Source: Verrucomicrobiaceae bacterium | Lineage (GTDB): Bacteria > Verrucomicrobiota > Verrucomicrobiia > Verrucomicrobiales > Verrucomicrobiaceae | Assembly (NCBI GenBank): GCA_027486585.1 | Contig: JAIXOU010000079.1 | Location: 1 to 64,000 of the forward strand | DNA length: 64,000 nt | Direction of reading: 5' to 3' | Part shown: positions 37,101-52,100 of the stretch, in pieces | How positions within the stretch are numbered: position 1 is the stretch's first letter | How the letters are laid out: the number at the start of each line of letters is the position of its first letter | Translations under genes and position numbers: made by a program | Notes under the pieces: generated by a model | The model's database searches: none | The model's input: the letters and a program-made list of their open reading frames with translations, nothing else | What the model was told of the DNA's origin: nothing

Positions 37101-40100
37101 ACTTTCATTGAATGCTACGACAGGCCAGATCAGTGGCACGCCGACGGTGCCAGGAAGCTTTACTTTCACCGTCCGTGCATCAGACGGAGGTCCTTGTTTC
37201 GGCACCCGCAGCTATACCGTGAATTCTGTTTGTCCTGCGCTGGCTATCACGACAACGTCTCTTCCTGATGGGTTCACGGGCAATAGTTACTCACGGACTC
37301 TTAATGCTACTGGTGGTAATCCTCCACTCACGTGGAGCCTTTCAAGCGGCACTCTTCCTGCTGGCTTAAGTCTGAGCAGTGCTGGCGAAATCACAGGAAC
37401 GCCTACTGCTGCAACCACCGCTAATATCACTGTACGTGTCACAGATTTAGGCGGCTGTTTTGCCACTCAAGCACTCACACTTCAGGTGCGCAATATGGGT
37501 ATTGGTAACCAGGTATGGGTTGATACGAACAATGATGGACTGCGTGGAAGTACTGAGGCAGGTGTTCCCAATCTAAGAGTCGAGCTCTGGTCACCAGGCT
37601 CAGATGGTCAGCGGAACAACGGCGGTGGTGATGACGTGAAAATTACCGAGCAAGATACCGATTCCAATGGTCTTTACGCCTTCTCCAATCTCCTTGCGGG
37701 CGTCTATTACGTTCGTCTGCCGACTCCGCCTACCTATTATCCCAGCATCAGTACGACGGTAGTAACGACTGACAATGGAGTCAATAATGACAACAATGGG
37801 GTTCAATCAGGCGGTATGGGTTCACCAGTAGTTAGTCCGCTCATTACCTTGAGCGTCGGAGGTGAGCCTGCTGCCGGTGTTGATGGCGACGATTCAGATC
37901 GTGATAGCACCATTGACTTTGCTTTTGCCAACCTCGACCTTTGCTATACAAACACACTGGTGGACAACGCCAGTTTCGAGTTCCAACAGCTTTCCAATAG
38001 CACTGGTACAGCGAGTGCCCTTTTAAATTACAATGGTAGTGGCACATCATTGGGGCTTGGTATCAATGGGTTCCAATGGCTGGGAGGCACCAATGGAACG
38101 AGTGGTCTTGGTGAGCCTATTCAACGCGTGCAAGTCTTGGCTGGAAATGCAGGGTCAAGAGTGAGCTGGGTGGAGTCTGTAAAGGCTCGTCATGGTAAAC
38201 GATACATGCTTTTCCAGGGGGCTAACTCCTGTGTCAGTCTGCGTGCAGCAGGTGGTGGCGAATGGAGCTCGGTTTTGCAGGCTGGTCGTGAATATCAGGT
38301 CTCTATCTGGGCGGCTAATGCGAGTAGTGCTGCTGCATCGATTGTTTTAGATCTAGGCGCGAACACTCAGATCTATCAGGTCATCAGTGGATCGACGCCA
38401 GGTTTGTATCAATATTACACCGTAAGTCAGGGTGAAATGACCGGCACGGCCCCTGGTGAACAACAGTGTTGCGGGTTTAGTGGCAGCGGTGGCTCCTTCT
38501 CAAGCTTTGGAAGTGCCGACTACAATAATTGGTCAGAGGCTAGCACAAACACAGCGCAGCCTATGTGGCGTCAGTTTACTTGGCGCTTCCGTATCGCGAA
38601 TTCAGCGACGCCTACCCAAATTGACACAGCTACGATGATTTTCTCTGGTGGTTCCAATACTGGTCCGATAGCTATGGATCATTTAACTCTTTGTCAGGTC
38701 AGCGCCTCTAGCACGCTGACTTTGGGTAACCAAATTTGGAATGATACAAATAACAATGGTCTGCGTGACGGCACGGAGCTGGGTATCGGTGGAGCTTCTG
38801 TGCAGCTCTACTCGAGTATTAACAACATTTCGGGTGATGCAGACGATATTTTGATTTCTAGCACCACCAGTTCCTCAGGCGGTGCTTATAACTTCACAGG
38901 GTTGAATGCTGGGAAATATGTTGTCAAAGTCACACCGACAACTGGACAGCCTGCGACGAGTGGCATCCCTGTAATAGTGGATAATGGTGTCAACAATGAC
39001 AACAATGGTAGCCAGCCCGGCGGTCCAGGAACGCCCCTATTTAGCCCAGTGATTGATCTGGCGACGGGAAGCGAGCCCATCACGGATGGTGATACGAACC
39101 CAGATACAGAACTGAGTATCGATTTTGGTCTATGGAGCGGGATCAGTATTGGGAATCTGGTTTGGAGTGATGTTAACAGTGACGGTGTTTTTCAAAGTGG
39201 CACGGAATCTGGGATTAGCGGCGTGGCATTAGAGCTGCTCGACAGTTCAAATAACGTCTTGAGAACAACGACCACGAACAGCAGTGGTATTTATAACTTT
39301 GTCACCTACCAACCAGGTCAATATCGAATTCGTATCCCCACGCCGCCATCCTCGCTGCCTTTGATTACAGCGGTGAATGATCCGGCGGATAATGGTGAAG
39401 ACAATGATAGCAATGCCATCCAATCAGGTGGTGTTGGCACTGCAGTGACCAGCCCTCTGATCACTCTGACAGCTGGCGCTGAGCCTGGGATCGTCGGTAC
39501 AACGAACAATGAAAACACGATCGACTTTGGATTCCGTGTCTGCCCTACGATCAGTGTCAGTCCGACGGCTTTGACGACAGCGACTCAATATAGCCCGTTC
39601 AGCGTTAATTTAAGCGCCACAGGTGGCACTGGGCCTTACACATGGTCTGTTACGAGCGGGACTTTGCCTGCGGGTCTAACCCTGACGACGGCAGGTTCTC
39701 TCAGTGGTACGCCTACCGCGGCCGCTCTTCCAGGTTATTACACTTTCACGCTGCGGGCGCTGGATGGTCCTACCGGATGTTCTGCTTCACGCACTTATAC
39801 CCTGACTTTGCTTTGCCCGCTTATCACGGTGTCTCCCGCTTCTCTCACGGGTGGTGTTCAGTATTCAAGTTACTCTCAATCTTTGACTGCTAGTGGTGGT
39901 ACATCTCCGTATTCATGGAGTGTTAGCCCTGCGCTGCCTTCGGGCGCGGTCTCCTGGTGGATCGCTGAAAATGGTCCCGCAGACGTGCTTTCCAATAACT
40001 TTTCGGTTTCTTACAATGGACTGGCTTATCAGACTGGTGCTGTTGGTCGCGCTTTCAACTTTGATGGAGTGGATGACCTCGTGGAGGCAGCGGATAGCAG

Positions 40101-43100
40101 TTCACTACAACCTGCTCAACTAACTTTGGAAGCATGGGTGAACCCAGCCACTTCTGGATTGCCGAGCAACGCTACGGTCATTACGAAGACCAGCAGTTCT
40201 GTGGGCACAGATGGTTATGGTCTTGGTTATCTCGGCAGCACAACCAGCTTTGGCTTCTGGGTGAATGACCGCACGAACAATCGAATTACAACAACGCTCA
40301 CTGCTGGTGTTTGGTCCCATATCGCAGCCACGTATGATGGTTCTAACATGAGGCTCTATGTGAATGGGGTACAAGTGGCTGTGAAGGTCTATGCGACGCC
40401 GATTGCTCATAGCGCTGACGTTTTGCGTATTGGTAATAATGGAGGTGGCAGTACCGCTTGGAAAGGTGGCATTGATGAAGTGGCACTCTATAACCGTGCT
40501 CTCAGTGTTGCTGAGGTCCTTAGCCGCTACAATTCGACGATAACAGGTAATAATGGCATGCCGATTGGATTAACGGTTAACGCAACCACTGGTGCGATGA
40601 GCGGCACGCCAACGAGTGTGCCCGCGATCTATAGTTTTATTGCTCGCGCTAATGATGCCAGCGGCTGCGCTGGAGTGAGGAGTTATTCACTTGTGATCGG
40701 CTGCCCAGTCATTTCCATCACTCCCACGACTCTTCCAAATGCCACGCAGTATGCTTCTTACGCCTCACAGGCCTTGATCGGAAATGGTGGCACATCACCT
40801 TACACTTGGAGTTTGTTCTCTGGCGCACTACCGACTGGAATGACGCTTAGCAGTGCTGGCGTTTTGAGTGGCACTCCAGGCGCTAATCCAGGTGCCTATA
40901 ATTTCACAGTTCAGGCTCGTGATGTGAACAATTGCACGACGACCCGCAGCTATACCCTGACAGTTGTTTGTCCTCCAGTGACTCTTTCTAACACGAGCTT
41001 TGCCAGCGCTCAGCAGTTTTCTGCCTACACAGCGCAGACGGTAACCTCGTCTGGTGGAAATTCACCTTACAGTTACTCGATCACAAGCGGTGCCTTACCC
41101 ACAGGCATGAATCTGACAGCCTCAGGCCTTGTCAGTGGCACACCGACTGCGATTCCTGGGACTTATTCTTTCACCATTCAGGCTACAGATGCGCAAAACT
41201 GTTCTGGAACCCGGGCTTACTCCATCTTGGTGACCTGTCCCTTGATTACTGTTGATCCAAGTTTGATCACATCGTCCACACAGTATGCCTCGTATTCACA
41301 GACCTTAAGTGCCACAGGTGGAAATGGTAGTTACGTTTGGAATGTGAGTTCTGGAGCTTTGCCCAATGGATTGACGTTGAGTGCAGCAGGTATCATCAGT
41401 GGCACTGCGACAGCGGCCCCTGGGAATTATAGTTTCACTGCGCGTGCTGTTGATACCCAGACTTGTGCGGGACTTCGGGCCTACACTTTGACAGTGCTTT
41501 GCCCAGCTGTGGCTGTATCACCCACCAGCATTGCGTCTGGAACTGCTACGCAGGCTTACAGTCAGACACTGACTGCTACGGGTGGAACGTCTGCTTATAC
41601 ATGGAGCGTGCAAAGTGGTGCATTACCAACTGGGATCACACTCTCTTCCGCAGGTGTAATCAGCGGCACAACCAACCAAATTGGTGGGTTTAATTTTGTG
41701 GCTCTGGCCACTGATTCGAATGGCTGCACAGGCACTCGTAGCTACACCCTGAGCATCAGCTGCCCGACGATCACGATTGCGCCAGCATCACTGCCAGATG
41801 CAACAACATCTTCAGCTTACAGTCAGTCAGTGACAGCCACGGGTGGAGTCGGTGCCATCAGTTGGTCACTTGCTAGTGGAGCTCTGCCGACTGGGTTGAC
41901 ACTCAGTAACGCTGGTCTGATCAGCGGCACGCCGAGTGGTGCCCCTGGTATCTACAGTTTTATTGTACGCTCAGCAGACTCCAATAATTGTGAGGCCACC
42001 AAGAGCTATGTGATAAATCTACTTTGCCCTGTGGTAAGCATAACGACAGCCAGTGTGAGTAATGGTACGACTGGAATAGCCTATAGTGTAAGCCTTGCTG
42101 CTGCGGGTGGCACGGCCCCACACTCTTGGGGTTTGAGCTCGGGAACGCTGCCGTTGGGACTTAGCCTCAGCCCAGGTGGCATAATCAGCGGTGTGCCAAC
42201 AGCTGCCGGTTCCAGCACTTTCACGGTCAGCGTGAATGATTCGTATAACTGCTCTGCATCTAAGTCGTTTACTCTGACCACAGCCTGTCCGGTGTTAACA
42301 TTATCTCCTGCAATTCTTGGCGGTGGCAATCGTGGTGTCGCTTACAATCAATCATTGATCACCTCTGGAGGAACAGCTCCTTATAGTTATACGATTTCAA
42401 GTGGTTCCTTGCCTGCTGGCCTTAGCATGAATGGATCAGGAGTGATCTCTGGTGTGCCAACAGGATCAGGTAGCTCAACCTTCACGGTCAAATCGGATGA
42501 TGCTAATGGATGCTCAGTTTCAGCTACACGTTCGATTAATGTGACAGGGCTGAGCCTTGGCGATCTCGTCTGGAATGATTTGAATCAAGATGGTGCTTTT
42601 GATGCAGGTGAAAGTGGTGTGTCTGGTGTTTCCTTGCAGCTCTTTAGTACGACTAACACTGTGATAGGAGATGGTGATGACGTCTCTGTAGGCACGACCG
42701 CGACGAATGGTTCAGGTATCTATGGTTTTGCCAATCTAGCTCCTGGCCGTTATTTCATCCGCATTGCCACCCCACCCGCAGGTCTGCCTTTCTCCTCGGG
42801 TATCATTGTCACCACTGACAATGGCGTGAACAATGACAATAATGGCATTCAGTCAGGAGGCTCGGGAACAGCAGTGACTAGCCCTGTCATTACTCTTGCT
42901 GTAGGGCGCGAGCCAGGTGACTTCACCGGTGGCGGTGATAGTGATGCAAGTGTGGACTTTGGTTTCCGTTCAGTGCCGACAGTATCACCCTTGCTGGAGT
43001 ATGATATGAACATCACCAGTGGTGGTTTGCCAGCGCCTCCGAGTTATCAGAATCCTTGCATTGTCAGTTCGGCAAAAATTCAGGTCGAAGAGGATCTTAA

Positions 43101-46100
43101 TGGTCTTACGGATGTTAGTGAGCCAGCCTACAGTGGTCCGATCAAAGGTGGGGCAAGAAGTCGTCGTGTGCGTGATTGGGATGATACCTTTGATGCTGCT
43201 TACAGCACAGCCCGCAGTAACCTCACCCAGAATCGTGACAGTCTCTGGGTGCGTTTTGATATGGACCCAACAGCCACAGGGACCGTCGGAAAACTGTTGA
43301 TGGATGTTCAACGTGTGAACTCGACCTCGCCAGTGAATGGCAGGGCCTATTTAACATGGAATGACGGATCTGGTTTCCGAACGGCCAGGACGGACGCTTT
43401 TGTGATTGCTGCCCAGCCTACTTGGTATTCGTTGAATCTAAACTGGACGACTTTCCTCGGTGGTGCCACTGCCTTGCCCACTGCTTCCCAACTTGCAGGG
43501 AAATCATTCCTTCTCGAAATCTATCTTTGGGGCGGTGACAGCACTGGTTACATTGACTTTGATAACATCGTCCTTGAAGGCAGCGCTACCTGCGCGCCAC
43601 CTACACTTTCTGTCGGTGACTTTGTTTGGAGTGATCTAAACTGTAACGGCCTTAAAAATTCACGTGAACCAGGACTTCCTGGCGTAACGGTTGAGCTTTG
43701 GCGTGCAGGTGCTGACAATACAGCTAATACGATTGATGATGCCTTGCACGCGACCATGGTGACCGATGCTAATGGCTACTATCTTTTCAGTGGTCTTGCT
43801 GCGGGGAAATACTTCGTGAAGATCCCAATGCCTAGCACTGACTGGCCGACTGCTGCCCCTGCGGTCAATCTGGACAATGGTGTGGACAATGATAGCAACG
43901 GTCTTCAGCCTGGGGGCTCTGGAACCGCAGTGAATAGCCCAGTCATCACACTCGCACTGAGTACTGAGCCCGGAAGCACAGGAACGACAAATCGTGATAT
44001 GAGCATTGATTTTGGTTTTTGTGCCAGCATGAGCATTGGTAATTTGGTCTTTAGTGACGTGAATAACAATGGTCTGGTCGATAGTGGTGAAGGCGGTGTT
44101 ATTGGTGCCCAAGTTGAGCTTTTTCAGTCCACCGATACGACGGTGAATAATAGTGATGATGTGAAGATCGGCAGCACATTCACGACGGATGCGACAGGTG
44201 GTTACAATTTCACAGCACTGACGATTGGTCGTTATTATATCAAGTTGACGCCGCCTATCTCGCATCCCCGCCGCAGCAGTACAAGCAGTAGCAGTGATAA
44301 CGGCGTGGATAATGATAACAATGGTATCAGCCAATCCGCAACGAGCGCCCCTATTTATTCCATGATGGTTACCTTATCGGCATTGACCGAGCCTGGTAAT
44401 CTTTTGGCACCCTTTGGAAGCAATGCAGAGACCACGATCGACTTTGGTTTGCGTCCAGTTTTTGTGAGCATTGGTAACGTCGTCTTCAAGGACGGCAATA
44501 ACAATAATCGTTTTGATACTGGTGAAGGTGTCGGAAATGTCCGAGTCGAGTTGCTCAATGAGGCTGGTGTGTTTGTTCGTAATTTGAGCACGAGTAATGT
44601 GGCGAGCACGCGCGGACAGTATAACTTCACAAATGTTATTCCTGGTAACTATTTTGTTCGCATTCCTCCGAGTGAATTTGGTTCAGGCATGGCTTTGGCA
44701 AACACGCTTTCCATTCAGCCTAGTAGTCCAGTGGACGATGATCAGGATGATGATCAAATCACTGGTGATAGCGGTGTGGATAATGCCACGCCAGCCTCAA
44801 GTGGAATTTCCAGCCCGCTATTGGCTGTCTTTGAAGATACCCAGCCGACTCTTGCTACTGGTGAATCTGGTTTTGGTGCCACTCTAGATGATAGTGACGA
44901 TAACAACGGCAATATGACGGTCGATTTTGGATTCCGTTCTACAGGGCCGACAGAAACTGGCTGTTATCATTTTGTTTTCGGAGACAACAACCAGGATGGC
45001 ACACTTCTGAGTAAGGCAACGGAATGGGTGCCAGCTCAAGCTTATGATTTTAATTATGCGGGTAACATCGCTACCATCGATAATTTTGATCTCGTTTATG
45101 ATGCTCCGACAAAGCGCCTTATTTTAGACTCGAGCTTTACTCAGGTGAGTGGTCGCAAAGTCGATGCCATCTGGATGTTGGTGAGCACGGGGTCCAATCC
45201 AGCAAATGCCGAGCATGCAGTGATTTATATGGACGGTTTCAATCGTAATGCTCCTCAGCTCACGATCTATCGCTACGACCCAGCCCAAGGTCAGCTGAGT
45301 TGGCAGTCTGCCTCTAATATCATGGTGAGCACGGTCGTTGGCGGAGCCAATAGCGCAGACGTTCTTCAGGATAAGGTTACAGAGACGGGTACAAGTGTGC
45401 GTTTCCAATTCGTGATCGACGTCAACCGCGTTAATACGGCCACCAATTGGACTGCCATGGGTGTCAATGCGGCCACTTGGGAAGGGCTTTTGATGGCAGG
45501 ATCGTCTGGCGTTGTTTTGCGCACTGTTGATCTTAACAGTGCGCCGACGTATGATTCATCGGGTCGATTGACGGCATTTAATTACACTCCTAGTAGCACC
45601 ACACAAGGTACGTTTGAAACTGATCCAGCAGGTGTCTTTACCATTGCCACTGAGCCCTGCTCGACTTCACCCTGGGTGAATCTTGGGAATTTGGTATGGA
45701 GTGACACGAATTGGAATGGTCTCAAGGACTCTAGTGAACTCGGTGTGAGTGGTGCTACTGTGCAGCTCTTTGACCCAGGGGCTGATGCTGCTGTTGGTGG
45801 CATTGGGCTTAACGCAGATTTCCAGGTGGGATCATCCTTGGTAACAAATAGTACGGGTGCTTATAACTTTACGAATCTTGTGCCAGGCAAGTATTATGTG
45901 CGTGTTACGCCACCCGCGACTTTCCCTTCGAGCGGCGGATCCGTTGTGACCGTGGATAACAATGTGGATAACGATAATAATGGCAGTCAGCCAGGTGGTC
46001 CGGGTACGAATCTTTTCAGTCCCGTCATTGATCTAGCCGTCGGTTCTGAACCAACCTCTGCAGTGGATGGTGATGGCACGAGTGGAAACGCGACTGTTGA

Positions 46101-49100
46101 TTTCGGCCTCTGGAGTGGCTTCACGATTGGTGATTTAGTCTGGAGTGATTTGAATAATAATGGGCTCAAGGACACGACCGAGTCAGGTGTGAGCGGGGTC
46201 ACTGTCGAGCTAATGAATCCAGGTGCTGATGGCTTTGTTGGTGGCACAGGATTGAATGCCGATACCGTGCTGCTAACGACGAGCACAAACAGCTCTGGTG
46301 CTTATAGCTTCCGATCCTACACGCAGGGTCTTCAATATGTGCGGATCACTCCGACGGCGGCGCTTTCTCTGGCTAGTTCCGTGGTGGTAAGCAGTGACAA
46401 CGGTAGTAATAATGACAACAACGGGACTCAACCGGGCGGTGCTGGAAGTGATATCTCATCCATGATCATCATGCTGACTCCTGGTGGCGAGCCTGGTAAT
46501 ACGGGCACGACCAACAGTGAGACGACGATCGACTTTGGCCTGCGCGGCTGCCCAGCGATCACAATCAGTCCGACATCACTGCCTGTGGTGACTTTGGGGT
46601 CACCTTACAGTCAGACTCTCACAGGTTCTGGTGGTAACTCACCCTACACATGGAGCCTGATAAGTGGCACTCTGCCCACGGGTCTGAGCTTGAGCAGTGG
46701 TGGTGTGCTCAGTGGCTCGACGACTGCTGCGATTGGTAATTACAATCTTACGGTTCAGTTGACTGATCTATCCGGCTGCAAGGTGACGCGTGCTTACACA
46801 CTCACTTTAGTTTGCCCCGCTTTGTCGATGTCTCCTTCCATTCTTTCAAGCGGTACACAGGGCTCCGCTTACAGTCAGACCATGGCTGCTGGTGGTGGCA
46901 CGGCACCTTATACTTGGACGGTTGCATTGGGTGCGGTGCCTTCTGGAATGACGCTTAGCACTAGCGGTTTATTCTCAGGAACACCGACACTGCCAGGAAG
47001 CTACACCTTTACGATTCGTGCAACGGATGCCCGCTCCTGTTTTGTGGATACAAGCTACACCATGGCGGTTTCTTGCCCGACAATTAGCGTGACTCCGAGC
47101 TCTCTTTCGGACGCAACATTGGCTGCGCTATACACGCCAGTGGCATTCAGTGCATCAGGTGGTAGTGCGCCTTATACATGGAGCCTCACCGGCACCCTGC
47201 CAACCGGCATGAGCCTGAGCAGCACGGGCTCTCTGAGTGGCACGCCGAGCGGTGCCCCTGGCGTTTATACCATCACGGCAATTGTTACCGATGCTAATCT
47301 TTGCACTGGCAGTCGCGCCCTCAATCTCCAGGTGAATTGTGGAGCCTTTTCCATCAGTCCATCTACTCTTCCTGCCTCCATTCAGAATGCTGCTTACAGT
47401 GCGCAGACGATTTCTGCTTCGGGAGGAACAGCACCCTACACTTGGGCTGTTACTGTTGGCGGGCTACCTGCCGGCATGACTCTATCACCAGCAGGTGTAT
47501 TGAGCGGCACTCCGACGGCTGCACCAGGCACTTATAATTTCACCGCTCGTGCTACAGATGGTTTTGCCTGCCAAAGTTCACGCGCTTATGCCTTTGTAGT
47601 GAATTGCCCACCCGTCGCTGTGACGACCGCTTCTCTAAATGGTGCTGTGCAGTTTGTAAGCTTCAGCCAAACCTTGGCGGCTAACAGTGGCACATCACCT
47701 TACTCGTGGAGCATCACCAGCGGTACCTTGCCTTCAGGAATGAATTTTTCCTCTGGTGGAGTGCTGAGCGGTACGCCCACACAAATAGGCACCTTCCCGC
47801 TTACTTTCCGTGCGGTAGATAGCAACGGCTGTGCAGCAACTCGTGCTCTTACTCTCACTGTTGCCTGTCCCGTGATCACGTTGACACCAACGACGTTGAT
47901 TGGTGCCCAGAATAACACGGCTTATAATCAGCAGCTTTCGGCGAATGGCGGCACTGGACCGTATGTTTACACTCGGATTAGCGGTGCAATACCGACGGGT
48001 ATGACCTTCACTTCTCAAGGCCTATTGTTTGGTTCACCCATCTCTGGTCCAGGGAACTATACCTTCGCCGTGCAAGCAACGGATGCTTCTGGTACATGTG
48101 CTGGCAGCCAGAGCTACACACTCACAGTCACTTGCCCAACGATCACGCTTTCACCCTCTACCTTGGCCAACGGGACCGTCGGCACGACCTATACGAGCAG
48201 CTTGTCCACCGCAGGTGGCACAGCACCTTATGCCTACTCGGTTATTTCCGGTGCGTTGCCTGCGGGGCTGACAATGTCAGGTTCTGGTTTGATTTCGGGC
48301 ACACCAACAGCTGCTGCGACTGCCAGCTTTACGATCCAGACCAAGGATGCGTTTAACTGCACTGGCACGCGGGCCTATACATTGACCATTGTTTGTCCCG
48401 CAATCACCATCACTCCTTCAACCCTGAATGATGCTTATTACAATTTAGCCTACTCTCAGGCAATGACGGCGACTGGTGGCACTGGGCCTTATGCTTGGAG
48501 TATCGTTGCTGGCACTCCTCCTTCTGGCATCACTTTAAGTCCTGCTGGCGTGCTTAGTGGCACGAGCATTGCTTTTGGTTCAGCATCCTTCAGCGTACGT
48601 GTGACTGATTTGTACGGTTGCCAATCGACTTTAAACACGACTCTTACGGTGAAAGGTTTAGCCATTGGTGATCTGGTCTGGGATGATGTGGACTACAATG
48701 GTATCCATGATGCAGGTGAAGCAGGGGTTAAAGATGTCACCGTGCAGCTTTGGGATCCAGGAGCAGACAATGCCATTGGTGGCACAGGGCCAGATGCAGA
48801 CGTACAGGTGGGTGCAGATAAGACGACGAGTGCTTTCGGGACTTTTGCCTTCCAGAATTTGTTACCTGGTTATTATTACTTGCGCGTCTTCCCACCGACA
48901 AATCTGCCGCTTCCCGGTGGATCTCCGGTCGATGCTGACAACGGCGTGGACAATGACAATAACTCAGCTCAACAGCCTGATGGCCCTGGCACAGTGATTT
49001 ATGGCCCTGTCGTAGAGCTTTCCACTGGCAGCGAGACGATCGATGAGGATGGTGATCATGATACGGACTTCACCGTGGACTTTGGTCTCTATCGTGGCTT

Positions 49101-52100
49101 GACTATTGGCAATCCAGGATCTCCAAACTTTGTTTGGGAAGATGCCAATGATAATGGCATCAAAAATTCGGGTGAGCCTGGTATTGACGGCGTATCCGTC
49201 CAGCTTTGGTTTGCGGGATCAGATCAGCGCATTGGTGGTAGTGATGATGCACTTCGTCAGACCACTACGACATCTGGTGGCGGTAAGTATAGTTTTGTCA
49301 CTTTACCTCCAGGTAAATATTATCTGCGCATTCCGACCACGCCTCAAGCCCAGCCTCTTTCCAGCTCTAGCTCGGTGCTGCTTGATAATGGTATCAATGA
49401 TGATGATAATGGTCATCAAGTCGCAGCAGGGAGCATTTATAGTCCCTTGATCACGCTGACCTCAGGTCAGGAAGTAAGTGATGGTGGCTACAATGAAAAC
49501 ACCATCGATTTTGGTCTTATCCCAGTGACCCCCACTGTTTATCTCTCTGCAACTCAGGACGACAGTATTCAGACCTATAATGCGGCCAGCGGTAAATACA
49601 GCGGTGCCTTGAGACATCCATTTGGGACAAGTCATAACCAAGGAGATGGTAATCCTTTTGATGTGCCCTATGGCATGGAGCTGGGACCTGATGGCAATTG
49701 GTATGTAGCTCACTTTGGTGACAGTAATCTCTATCGTCTCAGTCCTGCAGGAGTCCAGACGGCAGGCGTGCTCAATACCAGCAGTGCATCACTGAGTCAG
49801 ATTCAGGTTTTTGCCATCGGGCCTGATGGTAACTTTTATGTCGTGGATCATAATGGTGGGCGTATTGTCCGATTCGCAGGTCCGCTAAGCAGCACGCCAG
49901 GTGTGCCGATGGGTACAAGTCCGTTTACCTTCCTGACACAATCTGGAATTCAAGATGTGGCCTTTGGCCCAGATGGTAATCTTTATCTTGTCGTGCAAAG
50001 CGGCACAACACGGGAAATCCGGCGCTACAATGCCACGAACGGTGTGCTCATGAATGTCATCGCGACAGATTCTCAGATCGTCTCTATGGTAGCCGGAGGT
50101 CAGCCTGTTTCATTGGTTTCAGGGATAGATATTCATGGGAGCACTCTTTATGGCGTCAATCGCTCTGATGGTGAAATCTTCCGCATCAATCTGACAAATC
50201 CTGCTGCTCCTGGTGCACCTCAGATTGTGGCCACAATCGCCAGTGCAGGTAAGGGGGATGTGGATACACGTGACATTGAGTACAACCCCAAAGATGATCT
50301 GCTTTACTTGACCGGTTACAATTGGGGTAAACCAGTCGTTGCCGGAACTTACAGCAGCGGAGCTATGCTGCGGGTCAGCCTTACTGGGGCCGTTGATATC
50401 TTTGAAGCTCCGATTCCGACACCGCCTGGTCCAAATAATGAAATCTGGGCGGGGCCTCGAGACATCTCGATTGGTAAACCATTCAGCGTTGTCGCCGAGA
50501 CGGTCGCTGTGGGTAGTATTGTGTGGAATGACACCAATGCGAACGGCATCCATGATGCTGGTGAAAATGGCATTCCAAATGTTCGAGTAGAACTCTGGCG
50601 CGACATTGATGGGAACAGTTCTAATGGTGCTGAGTCACGCATTGGCTGGACCTTCACGAACTCACGAGGAATGTATTATTTCTCAGGGGAAGATCCTGGT
50701 GTGTATCAGCTGAAGGTGAGCTCACATAACTTTACGGATGGACAACCTCTGGCTGGATCTGGTTACAGCAGTCCAGTCACTGTTAGCACGGACAATCAGA
50801 TTGATGGAGATGATAATGGTATTCAGACGGGTGGTAACCGCACTGAGACGCTCAGTCCGCTGATTACACTGAACCCAGGTTCCGAGCCTCAAGGTAATGG
50901 TGCGACAGGCGTTGAACTCGGCGTTGGTGGTGAATTGGATAATTTTATCGTAGATGCCAATGGTGACATGACCGTTGACTTCGGCTTCGTAGAGCCAGGC
51001 ATCATGGCTCTGGGTAACTTGGTCTTCAATGATGCCAATGGTAATCGCCGTTTTGACAATGGTGAAGGTTTGGATGGTGTCGCCGTGCAACTTTACTATT
51101 GGGGCCAGACACCAGGCGCAAGCCAACCTGTGGCAACAACGGTGACTGCCAATGGTGGTAAATACCTCTTCAATAACTTGTGGCAGGGGCAATACTTCGT
51201 GCATCTGCCTGCCGCCCAGTTCCAGTCCACTGGGGACTTGCGTGGTCTATTCAGTCTTCAAGATGTCCAAGCTGGGGATGATGATGTGGGAGAAGACTCC
51301 ATTGATACCCTAACTCCATTTACCTCGGGTCTGAGCACCGGACGCATCATCATGACCGCTGACAGCGCCCCGACAAATAGCACCGGTGAAACGGGTGTGA
51401 ATGCATCGAGTGATGATAGCAATGATAACAACACCGATCTTACCGTGGACTTTGGTCTCTTCCGACCTGTGGCGATTGGCAACTTGGTCTTCTTTGATGG
51501 AAATGCCAATGGTCATGCCGATAGTGGTGAAGGTATCAATGGTGTTACTATTCAGCTTTATACCCATGATCAGATTCCCGGCACTGACACGCCGATTGCC
51601 ACGACGACCAGCATCAATGGCGGTAAGTATCTCTTCAGCTTCCTGCGTCCTGGAAACTATCGACTGCATATTCCATCGTCAATGTTCCAAGATGGTGCGG
51701 TGCTTTTCCGCCGAGTAAGCATTGATGAAGGACTCTCAGGTGATGATGATTCTGGAGAAGATGGTCTCAATGACACCATCCCTTCGCAGCAGGGAGTTTC
51801 GACCAATATTGTGACCATTTTCCCAGGTGCCAGCCCCACAGATCAGACGGGCGAATCGGGTGTCGATTCCACTGCTGATAATGACAACGACGCATCTGTC
51901 GATCTCACGGTGGACTTTGGATTCCAGAGTCCTGTTGGGATTGGAAATCTGGTCTTCATTGATGCGAATCAAAATGGTCGTGCTGATGCTGGTGAAGGTG
52001 TCGATGATGTGACCGTTGAAATTTATAGTGCCGATCAGACTCCTGGAAGCGTGACTCCGCTCTTCACACAGAGCACGCAGAATGGCGGTAAATATGCCTT

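Noticed and set aside
29407-37490. Possible CRISPR or satellite-type DNA repeat array
   Set aside because: The repetition is at protein level with a period of about 240-300 bp, the DNA of the units is strongly diverged, and the frame is open throughout; no identical short repeats with spacers.
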